A stretch of 60,180 nt of DNA from Terriglobia bacterium. Its GTDB lineage: Bacteria > Acidobacteriota > Terriglobia > Terriglobales > Acidobacteriaceae. The notes beneath the pieces are model-generated. The model was not told the origin of the DNA, did no database searches, and saw only the letters and a list, made by a program, of their open reading frames with translations. This document shows positions 33,521 to 44,300 of this stretch, in pieces. A program made the position numbers and the translations under genes. Where the stretch lies: the NCBI GenBank assembly GCA_020073525.1, contig JAIQFA010000025.1, positions 1 through 60,180 of the forward strand, read 5' to 3'. Numbering within the stretch: the stretch's first letter is position 1; every line of letters starts with the position of its first letter.

Positions 33521-35971
33521 TTACTTTCCGGCAGCCGAAGCAGCGGCGGCCGGTGGTTCCGTCATCTCCATGGCCCAGATCGCGGCCGGACGCATGTACA
33601 TGGAGGCGCGGAAATTGCCGTCGATTTCGTAGGCCTCGGGCGTTCGGAACCAATATCCCTTGGTCTCGTAGACGACGTGGTACACGCCCCAGGCTGTGCG
33701 ATAGCCCTCTTCCTTAAGTCCGTCGGCCAGCATGAGGGCGGCCAGGCTGAAGGTGGTGCCACCCCAGACTTCCCGCACCTGCTCATTGGAATTCATGAGC
33801 GTGCCGTCAGCCTCGATGCCATTGATCGCGCCCATTTCGCCTTTGGCAAACTTCATCACGTTGAAATTGAAGATCTTCTTTAGCGCCTTGCGCTGCATGT
33901 CCATCGGGACGATATCTCCCAGGCCAGTCAGGTGCGCGTACCACTGTCCGGCAAGTTGGTCGGCTTGGATGTTGTTGCGGTATTCGCTTCCGGTGTCGTA
34001 GAGGAAATACTCTCCGTTCCAGAGCTTCTTGATATAGCTGGCCTGACTTCTGACGAAGAGGTCGTGATATTTCGCCTGCGCGGCGGGGTCGTTCAAGGTC
34101 TTGGCGATTTCCTCGGCGGCCCGCAAGGCTGCCAGCCAGAGTCCGCCACAGTAGGCGCTTTCTCCGCGAACCACCCAGACATCGTAAGTCTGGTCGGGGA
34201 AGCCGTCGTTTTCGGGAATGCCATCGCCATTGCGGTCGTATTTGCGAAGATAGTCGAGCGCGAGTTGGACGGAGGGCCAAGTGTCGCGCAAGAATTGAGT
34301 ATCCTTGCGGCCGGTGAACACGTAGTCGCGATAGACCATCAAGACAAACTTGGGGTTAAGGTCTTTCCAGTCGTCGGTGTTCTGCCAGCTGAACTGGTTG
34401 ACCTTGAAAAATGGATCTTCTTCGGGTGCTCCGAGATCGTGGGGCACCGCTCCTTTGCTCTTGCGCGTACGGAATGCTGGCTTATGGTCCTGCTCAGTTT
34501 TCCAGTTCCAGATCAGCTTTTCCGGTTCGCTGCGCAAAACAGTTTCTGCGAAAGTTCGCATCTCCTGCTTATCCAAGTCAGGCCAGAACTTCACGAGCGG
34601 CATCGAACCAGAGAAGCGGACGTCGAGCGTGGAATAGTAGGGATAGTCGTAACACTCCAGGAACGAGAATAGAGCTGAAGATTTGGGATCGGCGCCGACC
34701 GGGCGTCCCCAGAGCGATCCGCCGTCCGTCAGAACGTAGAGTTCGTTGAACAGCTCGGAACGATACCATGCCGGTTTGCTCTCGTCATTGACGTAGGGCG
34801 CCTGCCAAGCATCGATGGCGTCGCTCCATTCGGCAGCATGAGTCAGGCCTTCGCCAGCGACCTTCAGAGCATTCTTTCCAGACGTACCAAAGAAGTCGGT
34901 GTAGTGCCGATACCATTTGCGGCCGGTGCCAAACTCCATAAGCGGAAGATCCCAGGAAATCACCATGGGCACGATCCGCTTCTCGCCGGGCTGCAAGGTG
35001 AAGCGCACGGCAATGGCTCCGGCCAGCGTTTCTCCGCTACTGATCCACATGAAATCGTCATTGGCCAGGCGACCGTCCTTCGAGAACGGCGCCCAGACCT
35101 GATCGCCACCGAATTCGTCGGGAATGAAAGTGTTTTGATAAGTAATTTCCACGCCCGGCGATTCCAGGGAAGAGATCGCAAACTGTCCATCCCAGTCGTC
35201 CTGAACCTCGCCGGGGCGGATGCGGTCAAAGACCACGGATTTCATGGTGCCGGCATTGCCGAGCGGCGTGGAGACGACGCTGTTGTAGTTGCCCGAACTC
35301 ATAGCCTGCCCGGCAAAATCGTGCGACGGGTAACGAAACCAGCCCACCATGTTCGCCCAGGAGAGCAGCACCGATACAGTCACGGGTTTGTCAGTGGGAT
35401 TGTCGGCATGCCAGCGGTAAACGGCAACTGGATAGCTCGACTCGCGGTAGTTGTCAGGGAGAACCGGGGAAAACTGCTCCAGCGTGACATGAGCCGGCAA
35501 TTTGTCCCAGCGGTAGTCGTACCAGCTCTTCGGATAGAGCGCGTAGTAATTTCCGGCGCCAACGGGATAATCCCACTTCCAGGAGTTGAGGTCTTTGTTC
35601 TTCGGGTGATCGGCGAGGAGAACTTGGGTCGTTCCTTGCGATGCGCCCTCGGATTTCTCGTAGATGGCGAACTGATTGGCGTAGACAGTTTCGTACTTAT
35701 GAATGCCAGCCTTCAGGTGCCAACGCGAAAAGTCGCCGCGGTAGGTGCGCGAGAACGTCCCGGAGCCAAAACCGCCGACCGGTGCGCCTTGCCAGTACCC
35801 ATCGTCAATCAAATCAGGGAGGGCTGCCTTGCGAGTACCGGCGTTGGCGAGTGGCACGCCAATGCCCCGTTGCCATGCGATTTTCGGAATCGCGTCTCCG
35901 GCCCACAATGAGGAAAGTGCACTGCAAATGATGCATAGAAGAAGAGCACACTTCGAATAGCGGGATTTCAT
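33521..35971 (-). CDS. secreted glycoside hydrolase family 116 (beta-glucosidase/glucosylceramidase-like)
   Basis: The 816-residue protein has a signal peptide (CALLLCIICSALSSLWAG) and the two-part GH116 layout. The N-terminal beta-sandwich has PVGGFGSGTFSRTYRGDFSRWHL; the alpha/alpha-barrel has LFNELYVLTDGGSLWG, TLDVRFSGSMPLVKFWPDLD, KYDRNGDGIPENDGFPDQTYDVW, SAYCGGLWLAALRA and GAINGIEADG. In characterised GH116 enzymes the Glu of the NELY motif is the nucleophile (here near 408) and the Asp of the TYD motif the acid/base (near 595); both are present. Known members cleave beta-glucosides, beta-xylosides or N-acetylglucosaminides, so the substrate is not fixed. GGAGG precedes the ATG. It is divergent from the GH2 beta-mannosidase across 215 bases. 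Confidence 0.93.
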   Translation of the reverse strand: MKSRYSKCALLLCIICSALSSLWAGDAIPKIAWQRGIGVPLANAGTRKAALPDLIDDGYWQGAPVGGFGSGTFSRTYRGDFSRWHLKAGIHKYETVYANQFAIYEKSEGASQGTTQVLLADHPKNKDLNSWKWDYPVGAGNYYALYPKSWYDYRWDKLPAHVTLEQFSPVLPDNYRESSYPVAVYRWHADNPTDKPVTVSVLLSWANMVGWFRYPSHDFAGQAMSSGNYNSVVSTPLGNAGTMKSVVFDRIRPGEVQDDWDGQFAISSLESPGVEITYQNTFIPDEFGGDQVWAPFSKDGRLANDDFMWISSGETLAGAIAVRFTLQPGEKRIVPMVISWDLPLMEFGTGRKWYRHYTDFFGTSGKNALKVAGEGLTHAAEWSDAIDAWQAPYVNDESKPAWYRSELFNELYVLTDGGSLWGRPVGADPKSSALFSFLECYDYPYYSTLDVRFSGSMPLVKFWPDLDKQEMRTFAETVLRSEPEKLIWNWKTEQDHKPAFRTRKSKGAVPHDLGAPEEDPFFKVNQFSWQNTDDWKDLNPKFVLMVYRDYVFTGRKDTQFLRDTWPSVQLALDYLRKYDRNGDGIPENDGFPDQTYDVWVVRGESAYCGGLWLAALRAAEEIAKTLNDPAAQAKYHDLFVRSQASYIKKLWNGEYFLYDTGSEYRNNIQADQLAGQWYAHLTGLGDIVPMDMQRKALKKIFNFNVMKFAKGEMGAINGIEADGTLMNSNEQVREVWGGTTFSLAALMLADGLKEEGYRTAWGVYHVVYETKGYWFRTPEAYEIDGNFRASMYMRPAAIWAMEMTEPPAAAASAAGK

Positions 35972-36080
35972 GGAGCCTCCGGCAACGTGGACGGATGGTT
36001 TCGGCGAATCCGCCGTGAGAATCGCTGCAAAATCGTTATTGTAGGCTAGATTTTGGCATCTGGGAAGGACCTTCTGAGAG

Positions 36081-36086
36081 TATAAT
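36081..36086 (+). promoter_or_regulatory. possible -10 box upstream of the GH2 gene
   Basis: A perfect TATAAT lies 101 bases upstream of the GH2 start, but no good -35 is found 16-18 bases before it. In the same divergent region AAAATCGTTATT (36029-36040) has a LacI-like CG centre, only weakly like the palindrome at 44542. Confidence 0.3.
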
Positions 36087-36186
36087 CCGGCCCGAGATCA
36101 TTCCGTCAAAATACGCGCTCCCCCAAGTCGCTTTTCGGCCGCACTGGTTCCCGAAACGGGGCGATGGGAGCGTCCCTGGAGCCATC

Positions 36187-38907
36187 ATGGTCGCTACCCG
36201 ACGGCGCAACTGCTGCGCCCTTTTGGCAATTTTAGTTCTCGCTTGTGTCCCCGCCCTCGCCGCACCACCTCACGCGATCATTCTCCAATCCGGCTGGCAG
36301 TTTCGCGCGCTCAACGACAGTGGTCATCCCGGAGTCCAGCAATGGCACGAAGCCGAGGTTCCGGGACTGGTACAGATGGATCTGCTGCGCAACAAGCTGA
36401 TCCCCGACCCCTTCTATCGCGACAACGAAAAGTCGCTGCAGTGGGTCGGACTGACGGATTGGGAATATCAGACGGAGTTCGACGTGGACGCTGCGACCCT
36501 CGCGCGCGGGCACGTGGATCTGCTGTTTGCCGGGCTGGACACCTACGCCGACGTCTACCTGAATGACACAGAGTTGCTGAAGGCCGACAACATGTTTCGC
36601 TCTTGGCGGACGACAGTGAAGGATCGCCTGCATGCGGGGAAAAACACTCTGCGGATCGTCTTCCACTCTCCGATCATGCTGATGATGCCGAAAGTGAAGG
36701 CCGAGCCTTATCGCTTGCCGACTGTGAACCAGGTGCAACTCATCAGCGAAGAGGGCATTGCCACGGACCCATATACGCGGAAAGCGCCGTATAACTACGG
36801 CTGGGATTGGGGTCCGCGGTACGTCACCGAAGGAATTTGGCAGCCGGTGAAACTGATCGCGTGGGACGACCTGCGGATCGACAATTTCCATATACGGCAG
36901 CAGAAGATCAGCATGGATGAAGCGGAACTCGCGGCGGAATTCGATATCGTTGCCGGCAAGAACAGCGATGCCAGTCTCTCGGTCGAGCAGGATGGCGCGA
37001 GCGGCAAGAGGACGCGAGCCGTCGAGCAGAAGGTCCATCTTGACGCGGGATCCAATCACATCTCAATTCCCTTCCGCATCGCCAACCCTAGCCTCTGGTA
37101 TCCCAACGGATATGGAGCACAGACGCTCTACAAGTTCTTCGCCACGCTCGGCGTACCAAAAGGAAAGAAGCCGGTGGTCGAGGACAGCGCCGAACTCCGC
37201 ACCGGCCTGCGTTCGCTCGAATTGCGTCGCGATCCGGACCAGTGGGGGAAGAGTTTTACCTTCGTGATAAACGGGATTCCGATTTTTGCCAAGGGCGCGG
37301 ATGTGATTCCGTTCGACAGCTTCATGACTCGGGTCACAGCGGCCCAGCAGCGTCAGATTCTGCAGGCGGCCCGCGACTCTCACATGAACATGATCCGGCA
37401 CTGGGGCGGCGGCTACTACGAATCTGATGATTTCTATGACATCTGCGATGAGCTGGGCATCATGGTCTGGCAGGATTTCATGTTCGGCGGAGCCATGGTG
37501 CCGGGAGATCTGGCCTTCCAGGAGAACGTTCGGGCCGAGGTGACTGAGCAGGTGAAACGGCTGCGCGACCACCCCAGCATTTCGTTGTGGAGTGGCAATA
37601 ACGAGGTGGAAGGGGGATGGAAATTCTGGGGCGACCGGCTGCAATTCAAGGAGACTCTGACTCCACCGCAGCGCGAGCGGGTGTGGCAGGACTACGTCGT
37701 GCTTTTCCATGACATCATCAAGAGCGTGGTGGCGGAGAACGGCGCTCCCGTCGCGTACTGGCCGAGTTCACCGTCCGCCAACTTCGAGGACATTCCCGGC
37801 GGCCCGCACAACGGTGACATGCATTACTGGGCCGTATGGCACGCGTTGGCGCCGATCGACGAATACACCCATCAGTTCCCACGCTTCATGTCGGAATACG
37901 GATTTCAATCGTTCCCCGACATCCAGGCGGTGCACAAGTTTGCGGAACCGCAGGACCTCGACATCGTCTCGCCCGTAATGCAGGCGCACCAGAAGAACGT
38001 TGGCGGCAACGAACGCATTCGCACTTACATGCTGCGCGAGTACCACGAGCCGCGGGACTTCGAATCCTTTCTCTATGTGAGCCAGGTTTTGCAGGCGGAG
38101 GCGATCAAGGTGGGCGCCGAGCATCTGCGGCGGCAGCGTCCGCGCACCATGGGGTCGCTCTACTGGCAGCTAAACGACTGCTGGCCGGTCGCCTCTTGGG
38201 CGAGCATCGACTACTACGGCCACTGGAAGGCGCTGCAATATTATGCGCGGCGTTTCTACGATGACTTGCTGGTGTCGCCTTGGGAAGAAGACGGCACGGT
38301 GTCTGTGTATGTCGTCTCCGACAAACTGGAATCGACGGCGGCGGAGTTGCGCGTCCGTGTGCTCGACTTCCAAGGAAAGACGCTGCTGGAGAAGAACCAG
38401 GCGATCACCGTGCCGGAGCTCTCGAGCAAGGTCTACTCCACGTTCTCGCGACAGGAACTGCTGATCGGGGCCGATGCACAGCACGCTTTTGCCGTCTTTG
38501 ATCTGATGATGGGTGGCAAGGTCGTCTCCCGCAACCTGCACCTGTTTGATCGCACTCGGAACCTGGCCCTTCCGGTTCCGGCGATCCAGGCGGATTGGAG
38601 CGGGAGCGCCGGGTCCTACACCTTGCGCCTGCAGTCAGCGGTGCTCGCTCGTCATGTGTACGCGAGCTTCGGCGACAACGAGGTTGAGGTTTCCGACAAC
38701 TATTTCGATCTGCTTCCTGGCGAGGCGGCCACCCTGCAACTGAAGAGCAAGGCGGATCTGGACCAACTTCGGCAGTCGTTGAAGGTCCGAAATATCACCG
38801 ATGCGTTCCCGAGGGACTTGGCAACCACGTCGAAAAGTGATTCTCGGAATCTCGAACTGCTCCCGGTTTCGCCCGTCCTGCCAGGCGGGCGCCCGGCGCT
38901 CCAATGA
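36187..38907 (+). CDS. secreted glycoside hydrolase family 2 beta-mannosidase
   Basis: The 906-residue protein has a signal peptide ending near ACVPALAA. The GH2 sugar-binding domain follows (GWQFRALNDSGHPGVQQWHEAEVPGLVQMDLL, the beta-mannosidase form; LFAGLDTYADVYLND). Then come the immunoglobulin-like domain and the TIM barrel. The acid/base Glu is in LWSGNNEVEGGW (near 472) and the nucleophile Glu in RFMSEYGFQSFPD (near 568). YGWDWGPRYVTEGIW is a typical beta-mannosidase motif. It would remove terminal beta-mannose from mannan- or N-glycan-derived oligosaccharides in the periplasm. GGAG lies nine bases before the ATG. A LacI regulator gene follows 78 bases later. Confidence 0.94.
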   Translation: MVATRRRNCCALLAILVLACVPALAAPPHAIILQSGWQFRALNDSGHPGVQQWHEAEVPGLVQMDLLRNKLIPDPFYRDNEKSLQWVGLTDWEYQTEFDVDAATLARGHVDLLFAGLDTYADVYLNDTELLKADNMFRSWRTTVKDRLHAGKNTLRIVFHSPIMLMMPKVKAEPYRLPTVNQVQLISEEGIATDPYTRKAPYNYGWDWGPRYVTEGIWQPVKLIAWDDLRIDNFHIRQQKISMDEAELAAEFDIVAGKNSDASLSVEQDGASGKRTRAVEQKVHLDAGSNHISIPFRIANPSLWYPNGYGAQTLYKFFATLGVPKGKKPVVEDSAELRTGLRSLELRRDPDQWGKSFTFVINGIPIFAKGADVIPFDSFMTRVTAAQQRQILQAARDSHMNMIRHWGGGYYESDDFYDICDELGIMVWQDFMFGGAMVPGDLAFQENVRAEVTEQVKRLRDHPSISLWSGNNEVEGGWKFWGDRLQFKETLTPPQRERVWQDYVVLFHDIIKSVVAENGAPVAYWPSSPSANFEDIPGGPHNGDMHYWAVWHALAPIDEYTHQFPRFMSEYGFQSFPDIQAVHKFAEPQDLDIVSPVMQAHQKNVGGNERIRTYMLREYHEPRDFESFLYVSQVLQAEAIKVGAEHLRRQRPRTMGSLYWQLNDCWPVASWASIDYYGHWKALQYYARRFYDDLLVSPWEEDGTVSVYVVSDKLESTAAELRVRVLDFQGKTLLEKNQAITVPELSSKVYSTFSRQELLIGADAQHAFAVFDLMMGGKVVSRNLHLFDRTRNLALPVPAIQADWSGSAGSYTLRLQSAVLARHVYASFGDNEVEVSDNYFDLLPGEAATLQLKSKADLDQLRQSLKVRNITDAFPRDLATTSKSDSRNLELLPVSPVLPGGRPALQ

Positions 38908-38985
38908 AGACGGCAATTGCGCTGTTTGGTGCGATACGCGAGTTTTAGTGGGGATATTGTGATCGGGGTGCGATAATCGCGCGGA

Positions 38986-40029
38986 ATGGGAAAAGGAAAA
39001 AAATCTCGTCTCAGCCAACCGGGCAAGGTCACGCTGCGGGATGTTGCGGAGCGTGTCGGCCTGGCGCCCGGCACCGTCTCGGCAGTCCTGAACAATGCTC
39101 CTTCCTCACGCGCCATTCCGGAACACACGCAACAACGGATTCGTGCGGCGGCTCAGGAACTGAACTACCGTCCAAATTTTCTCGCCCGATCGTTGCGCAA
39201 GAAGCGCACCTACACCGTCGGGCTGATCATCGAGGAAATCGGGGACGTCTACGGCGCCATGGTCATCAGCGGAGTCGAGGCCTATCTCCGGCAGCACAAT
39301 TATTTTTTCCTGACGGTCATTCACCGGCACGACGCAGCCATGCTGCGAAATCACTCGCAGTTGCTGCTGGAACGGGGCGTGGAAGGGTTCATCACCGTCG
39401 ACACCAGCCTGGAAGAACCCCTGCCTTTGCCGACGGTTTCCGTGGCCGGACACCGGACCTTGAAGGGAGTTACCAACATTGTATTGGACCAGGAGCGGGG
39501 CGCGCGGGTGGCCTTGGAGCATCTGTTCAATCTGGGCCATCGCAAAATCGCGTTCATGAAAGGCCAGCCCCACAGTTCGGACTCGGAAGACCGCTGGAAG
39601 GCAGTGTGCAAGGTCGCGCAAGACCTGGGACTGGAAATGGACGCGGACTTGATCGTCAACCTCGAATTTGACGACCCCTCGCCCCAAGTCGGTTATCCCT
39701 ACGCCAAGCGCCTGCTGGCCCGAAAGAAGCCGTTTACCGCCCTGTTTGCTTACAACGACATCTCGGCAATCGGCGCCATTCGCGCCATCCAGGAAGAAGG
39801 TCTCCGTGTTCCGCAGGATGTCTCGGTGGTCGGTTTCGACGATATTCCATGGGCCGCCTTCCACACCCCCAGCCTGACTACTGTGCGGCAACCGCTGGAC
39901 CGAATGGGACAGATGGCGGCCGCGACTTTAATCCGCATGATCGAAAACACTGGGGAAAACTCTTCCGAGATCGCGATTGAGCCGACGCTGGTGATACGCG
40001 AGTCCACCGGACGAGCGCCGCAACAATGA
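38986..40029 (+). CDS. LacI-family transcriptional regulator
   Basis: The 347-residue protein has the LacI helix-turn-helix (VTLRDVAERVGLAPGTVSAVLN), the hinge (LNYRPNFLARSLRKKRTYTVGL) and the periplasmic-binding-protein-like ligand domain (GATHERED motifs ARVALEHLFNLGHRKIAFM and VSVVGFDDIPWAAFHTPSLTTVRQP). It probably senses a sugar released by the neighbouring hydrolases. Upstream, CGATAATCG (38971-38979) contains the left half (GATAATCG) of the palindrome at 44542, but only half, so autoregulation by that site is uncertain. The start codon has only a weak ribosome site. The preceding GH2 and following SGNH genes are on the same strand and may be co-regulated. Confidence 0.93.
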   Translation: MGKGKKSRLSQPGKVTLRDVAERVGLAPGTVSAVLNNAPSSRAIPEHTQQRIRAAAQELNYRPNFLARSLRKKRTYTVGLIIEEIGDVYGAMVISGVEAYLRQHNYFFLTVIHRHDAAMLRNHSQLLLERGVEGFITVDTSLEEPLPLPTVSVAGHRTLKGVTNIVLDQERGARVALEHLFNLGHRKIAFMKGQPHSSDSEDRWKAVCKVAQDLGLEMDADLIVNLEFDDPSPQVGYPYAKRLLARKKPFTALFAYNDISAIGAIRAIQEEGLRVPQDVSVVGFDDIPWAAFHTPSLTTVRQPLDRMGQMAAATLIRMIENTGENSSEIAIEPTLVIRESTGRAPQQ

Positions 40030-40068
40030 GATTCTGAATCGGAAAATTAATCAGGGAGATTTGATCGT

Positions 40069-41304
40069 ATGAAAACTCGTGGCTTACCGCTGCGCGCGAT
40101 TTTCGGCTTGGCCCTGGCTATGGGATGGTTTGGCGTCCTGGCGTTCGGGGAGAACGGTCGTTGGGTTACGACGTGGACCACATCGAACGCGGCCAGCGAC
40201 AAGCCCGCAACGTTTTCCAATCGAACCATCCGCGAGGTTGTGCATACCACGATCGGAGGCGGCGCGGTCCGGCTACGGCTGTCGAATACTTTCGGCACGC
40301 GTGCGATTCAACTGGGTGCGATCTTCGTCGGGCTGCAAAAAGACGGAGCGACATTGGTTCCCGAGTCGAATCGTGAGGTGACCTTTGGCGGCAGCCGATC
40401 GATCGCCATTCCCGAAGGCGCGGAGGCTTTGAGCGATCCGGTTTCGTTTGCCGTGGGGTCAGAGCAAAATCTGGCCATCAGTCTCTTCCTGGGTGGTGAC
40501 ACTGGGCCTGCCACGGTTCACGGATCTGCATTTCAGACCAACTATATTTCCGACACTGGAAACTTCGCTGCTGCGGAAGAGGCCAACAAGTTCAGCAAGA
40601 CCACTGGATCGTGGTACTTCCTGGGCGCGGTGGAAGTGATGGCGCCCGCGAGCGTGAAGGGCGCGGTGGTTGCGCTTGGCGATTCGATCACCGATGGCGC
40701 GTCTGCCCGGCCCGATAAGAACGAGCGCTGGACGGACGTGCTGGCGCACCGTCTTCTGGCCAGCCACAGCGAGATTGCGGTGCTGAATGCGGGCATCGGC
40801 GGGAACCGGGTGCTCACCTCTTCTCCATGTTGGGGACAGAACGCGCTGGCGAGGTTGGGACGCGACGTTCTAGCGCAGGCCGGCATTGAAGCGGTGATTC
40901 TGTTCGAAGGCACCAACGACATTGGTCAGCCAGATACGCGCACACTGGACAATAGTCCTTGCCTCAGCCGGACGCCGGTAACGGCAAATGAAATCATCGT
41001 GGGATACCAGCAGATCATCGCTCGGACCCACGCGCGTGGACTCAAGATTTTCGGCGCAACGATTCTTCCGTATCAGGGCTTTGGCGCCTGGACCGCAGCG
41101 GGCGAGGCAAAGCGTACGGCGGTGAACCAGTGGATACGAACTTCAGGAGAATTCGACGGCATCATCGATTTTGATGCCGCTCTCCGTGACCCTGCAACTC
41201 CCACCCGCATGGCTCCCAAATACGACAGCGGAGATCACTTGCACCCCGGACCGGCAGGGCATGAGGCGATGGGAAATGCAGTGGACTTGGCGCTATTTCA
41301 CTGA
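40069..41304 (+). CDS. secreted SGNH/GDSL-family hydrolase
   Basis: The 411-residue protein has a signal peptide (AIFGLALAMGWFGVLAFG). A ~180-residue N-terminal beta-rich domain follows (WVTTWTTSNAAS, IREVVHTTIGGGAVRLRLSN), and then the SGNH catalytic domain. Block I is VALGDSITDG with the nucleophile Ser, block II Gly is in NAGIGGNR, block III Asn in FEGTNDIG, and block V Asp/His in DHLHPGPAGHEAMG. This layout is shared with family proteins that hydrolyse esters on carbohydrates; the substrate is not known. GGGAG precedes the ATG. Position inside the glycoside-hydrolase cluster suggests removal of acetyl or other ester groups from a glycan (inference). Confidence 0.9.
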   Translation: MKTRGLPLRAIFGLALAMGWFGVLAFGENGRWVTTWTTSNAASDKPATFSNRTIREVVHTTIGGGAVRLRLSNTFGTRAIQLGAIFVGLQKDGATLVPESNREVTFGGSRSIAIPEGAEALSDPVSFAVGSEQNLAISLFLGGDTGPATVHGSAFQTNYISDTGNFAAAEEANKFSKTTGSWYFLGAVEVMAPASVKGAVVALGDSITDGASARPDKNERWTDVLAHRLLASHSEIAVLNAGIGGNRVLTSSPCWGQNALARLGRDVLAQAGIEAVILFEGTNDIGQPDTRTLDNSPCLSRTPVTANEIIVGYQQIIARTHARGLKIFGATILPYQGFGAWTAAGEAKRTAVNQWIRTSGEFDGIIDFDAALRDPATPTRMAPKYDSGDHLHPGPAGHEAMGNAVDLALFH

Positions 41305-41308
41305 CTCG

Positions 41309-41360
41309 TGTGGAGGCGGGGCTTCACCCCGCTTGGACGGGGCGAAGCCCCGTCCCCACA
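41309..41360. repeat. 23-bp hairpin in a convergent gene junction
   Basis: Arms 41309-41331 and 41338-41360 (GGCGGGGCTTC facing GAAGCCCCGTCC) form a 23-bp stem with three G-U-type mismatches and a six-base loop. It lies five bases past the SGNH gene stop and seven bases before the clan-A hydrolase stop, so it probably serves as terminator for both. Confidence 0.8.
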
Positions 41361-41367
41361 TAGTCTC

Positions 41368-44300
41368 TTAGAAGCCGTACTTCGCTACCACGGCTTTCTC
41401 GCTCTTCCCGATTACCGCGATGGCCGCATGTTGCGACGGCAGCACTAGGCTTAGCCGCGCTCCGGTCAGCTTGTCGCGCAGATCGATCCTGGCATCTTCC
41501 GCGGCGTCCGAGACCATCACGTACATCACCGAATCCTCAAGCACCGTTGGATAGATGAGCACTCCGGGCGAGATTGTGCCCTGAAGGTCAAATGCGGCGG
41601 CGATACCGACCCGACCTGCGACATAGGCGTACAGATCGGCGGCGGGTTGCGTTCCTTCCGCCAATTCCACGGGATAAGCAGTCCAGAAAATCCGCCCTCT
41701 ACCGTAGGGAATTTCTTTGAGAGTCGATCCATCGTTGAATCGCAGCGCCTCGAGCCAGGTTTGCTTCTGCGTGTCGAAAGAAAGAGTGAGAGTCCGATCG
41801 TTCAACTTTAGACTGGCATTGTGGAAGACGAGGGGCTCGGTTTGAGCTTCGACTTTCAGTTGCGCCGCTCGGCCGGCGTGCTGCCAGTGTTCGTCATAGT
41901 CGACCGGGCCAGTAATCAGCAGATTGCCGCCCTGGTTCGCATACTGTAACAAGGCGCGCCATGCTTTGTCGGTTAAGGATTGCGCGGAAGGCAGAATCGC
42001 CAGCTTTGGTGTCCCGAGCTTGTCAATTTGGTTCTCGGCAATCGCGTAGGCCGCCAGGCGATCACTGTATGCCAAGGCGCGTACCGCCTTCTGTTGCGCC
42101 TCGAGTTGTAAAGGTTGAATTACAGAAAACTGTGCTGCCTGCGAGGTAACGATGGCCACAGCGGGTAGTTGCGGGTTGCGGAGATGCGGGCTGAGCGACT
42201 TGGAGAAACCAGCATACGCACGCAGCAAGATCGCTTCTGGCTTTTCGGTGGCATCCGGAAACACGGCCCCGATTGGCGTCTCGTTGCTTTCCGTCATGTA
42301 GGAATTCGTGTTCCAGAGCCACTCGATCGCACCGGAGCCCTGAATGTACGAAGTGGCAATCTTGCGTTCGAGAAGAGCGGCTTCGTTCTCGGGCGTGCGG
42401 CGCGCTGTCTCGTTGAGATTCAGCTCACGCTGCAATCCGGTCTCCTGGATCAGCAGCGTCTCTCCTGGCTGCTTGGCCAAGAGCGAGTCCCACAGCACGT
42501 AGTCGTTGAGCCACCACGAGTGGTTAGTGGTGAAATCGACGTACTGTCCCCAATAGGCGGGCGAGAGACGATCCTGAATGCCACCCTCGTCCTGGCCCAC
42601 CGTGACCAGTTGCTGCGATCCGACGTCGCGAATCGCGTCGTGCATAGTGTGGACCCAATTCGAGAAGATATCCTGGGCGAAGAGATAGTAGTCGTAAACT
42701 TTCAGCGAGTTGTGGCCGACGTACATGCCGCGTTGCGCAAAGTCGATGTCTTCCGGGAGCGCGACCGTCCCCTGCACTTCGCTGAGAGGAAGATTCCACG
42801 CCGCTGCCAGGGCCGCGCGATCAGGGTAACGCTTCGCCAGCCACTCATTCCATTTCTCGACCTCAATGGAATCGCCATTCGGGCGCATGGTCCAAAGGTG
42901 CTGCGAAATGCTGGGCTCGTTGATCAAGTCCCACGCGAGCCAGGGAACATCGTGGAAGCGCCTGACGATGGAAGTGATCAAAGTTTTTTGGCGGCGCACC
43001 GCGTCCGGATCGAGGTACGGGTTTACGCCACCAAGAACGTCCGGCAGGAAGGCGAGGAAATTGAACTGCACGGGCAGGCCGTTCTTGCGCGCGGTCATGA
43101 GATAAGCTTCGAGGGTTCGGAGCGTGCGCTCGTACGGCTCACCGTTCTCGTTGCAGAGCTTGTCCCAGCCCGTCCACCAGCCGGTGCGGATCATGTTCAG
43201 ACCGGCGGAGTGAATGTGCGAAAGATCCTGATCCCACACGTAAACGTTGGGGCGGTCGAAATACAGACGCTGAAACTCCGCTGACATGTAGGTGGTTCCG
43301 ACGACGGCGAGGGGTTGGCCATCGAGTTCGAAGTAATCCTTGTTCACCGTCATGCGCGGGCCGGAACGCAAGAAGGCCTGATCGCGGACCCAGAATCCGG
43401 AGTGATGGATGGCACGAACCTTGTCTCCCTCCAGCAGCTGCGCTTCGATGATGTGGAGACCTTGCGTTTTCGGCGCGGGCAGGAACAGAGGTTGATCGGG
43501 AGGAACGGCTCCGGCAACTCCGGTGCCTCCCTGCGGCTGATCTTGCGGATAACTTTTGATTTTGACCGTCAGCGGGCCGCTGGAGGGAGCGCTCGAGTGC
43601 CAGTCCACTTCCAGTTGGACCGATTCGCCGGGAAAGTAGAGCGGGAACACGGGATGCACGTTGAACTCTTCGCTACCGCGCAGGGCTAGCTCCGCTAGTG
43701 ATTGCACTAACTCGACCGACACCTTGCCGTTGTAGAAATCGGATGCCAGTTCAGAATTCAGAAACACCCAGCGGCCGCCGCCAAAACCGTTTCGCAAATG
43801 GTCAATCTCGATGGCAGGAGCGGCGAGTTTGCGGCCGTCCTTAATGCCCCAGGCGAGCGCGTCGAGGCGCGCATCGATAGAACCGGCGGCCCCGCCTCGG
43901 TGATACAAATCGACCGAACTTAGACGAATCACAGGACTGAAAGCGCGCACCCACGAGAAGGGGGACAGCTTCAAGGGCAGGTCAGGATTCGCCTGAAACT
44001 GCAATCCGTCGGAACCGGGGGTGGTCTGATATTGGTCGATCATCAGCGAGCGCGTGAACCGCACACTATAATCGCGCAGGTGCCAGCCGGTAGCGTCGTG
44101 ATACGCGGAGCGGGTGAATGGCCGGCCGCCTAAGACCAGCAGGTTGCCTCCGTTCTTGAGGAACGCGAAGATCTCTGGCCAAGACTCTTCAGGAAACGCC
44201 GAACCGTAAGGCAGCACCAGCAGACGCGTGGCGGGATCTTTGAGCAGGGGCACAAGTTGCCCTGCAGAGGCGACACGAGCGCCCGGTAGTAGTGCGGCAA

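Noticed and set aside
36029..36040. AAAATCGTTATT between the GH116 and GH2 genes as a further LacI operator
   Set aside because: Only about half of the 18 positions agree with the palindrome at 44542, no better than expected for AT-rich DNA with a CG centre.
42169..43284. 371-codon plus-strand frame opposite the clan-A hydrolase
   Set aside because: Shadow frame; the minus frame has signal peptide, NEP motif and other domain features.
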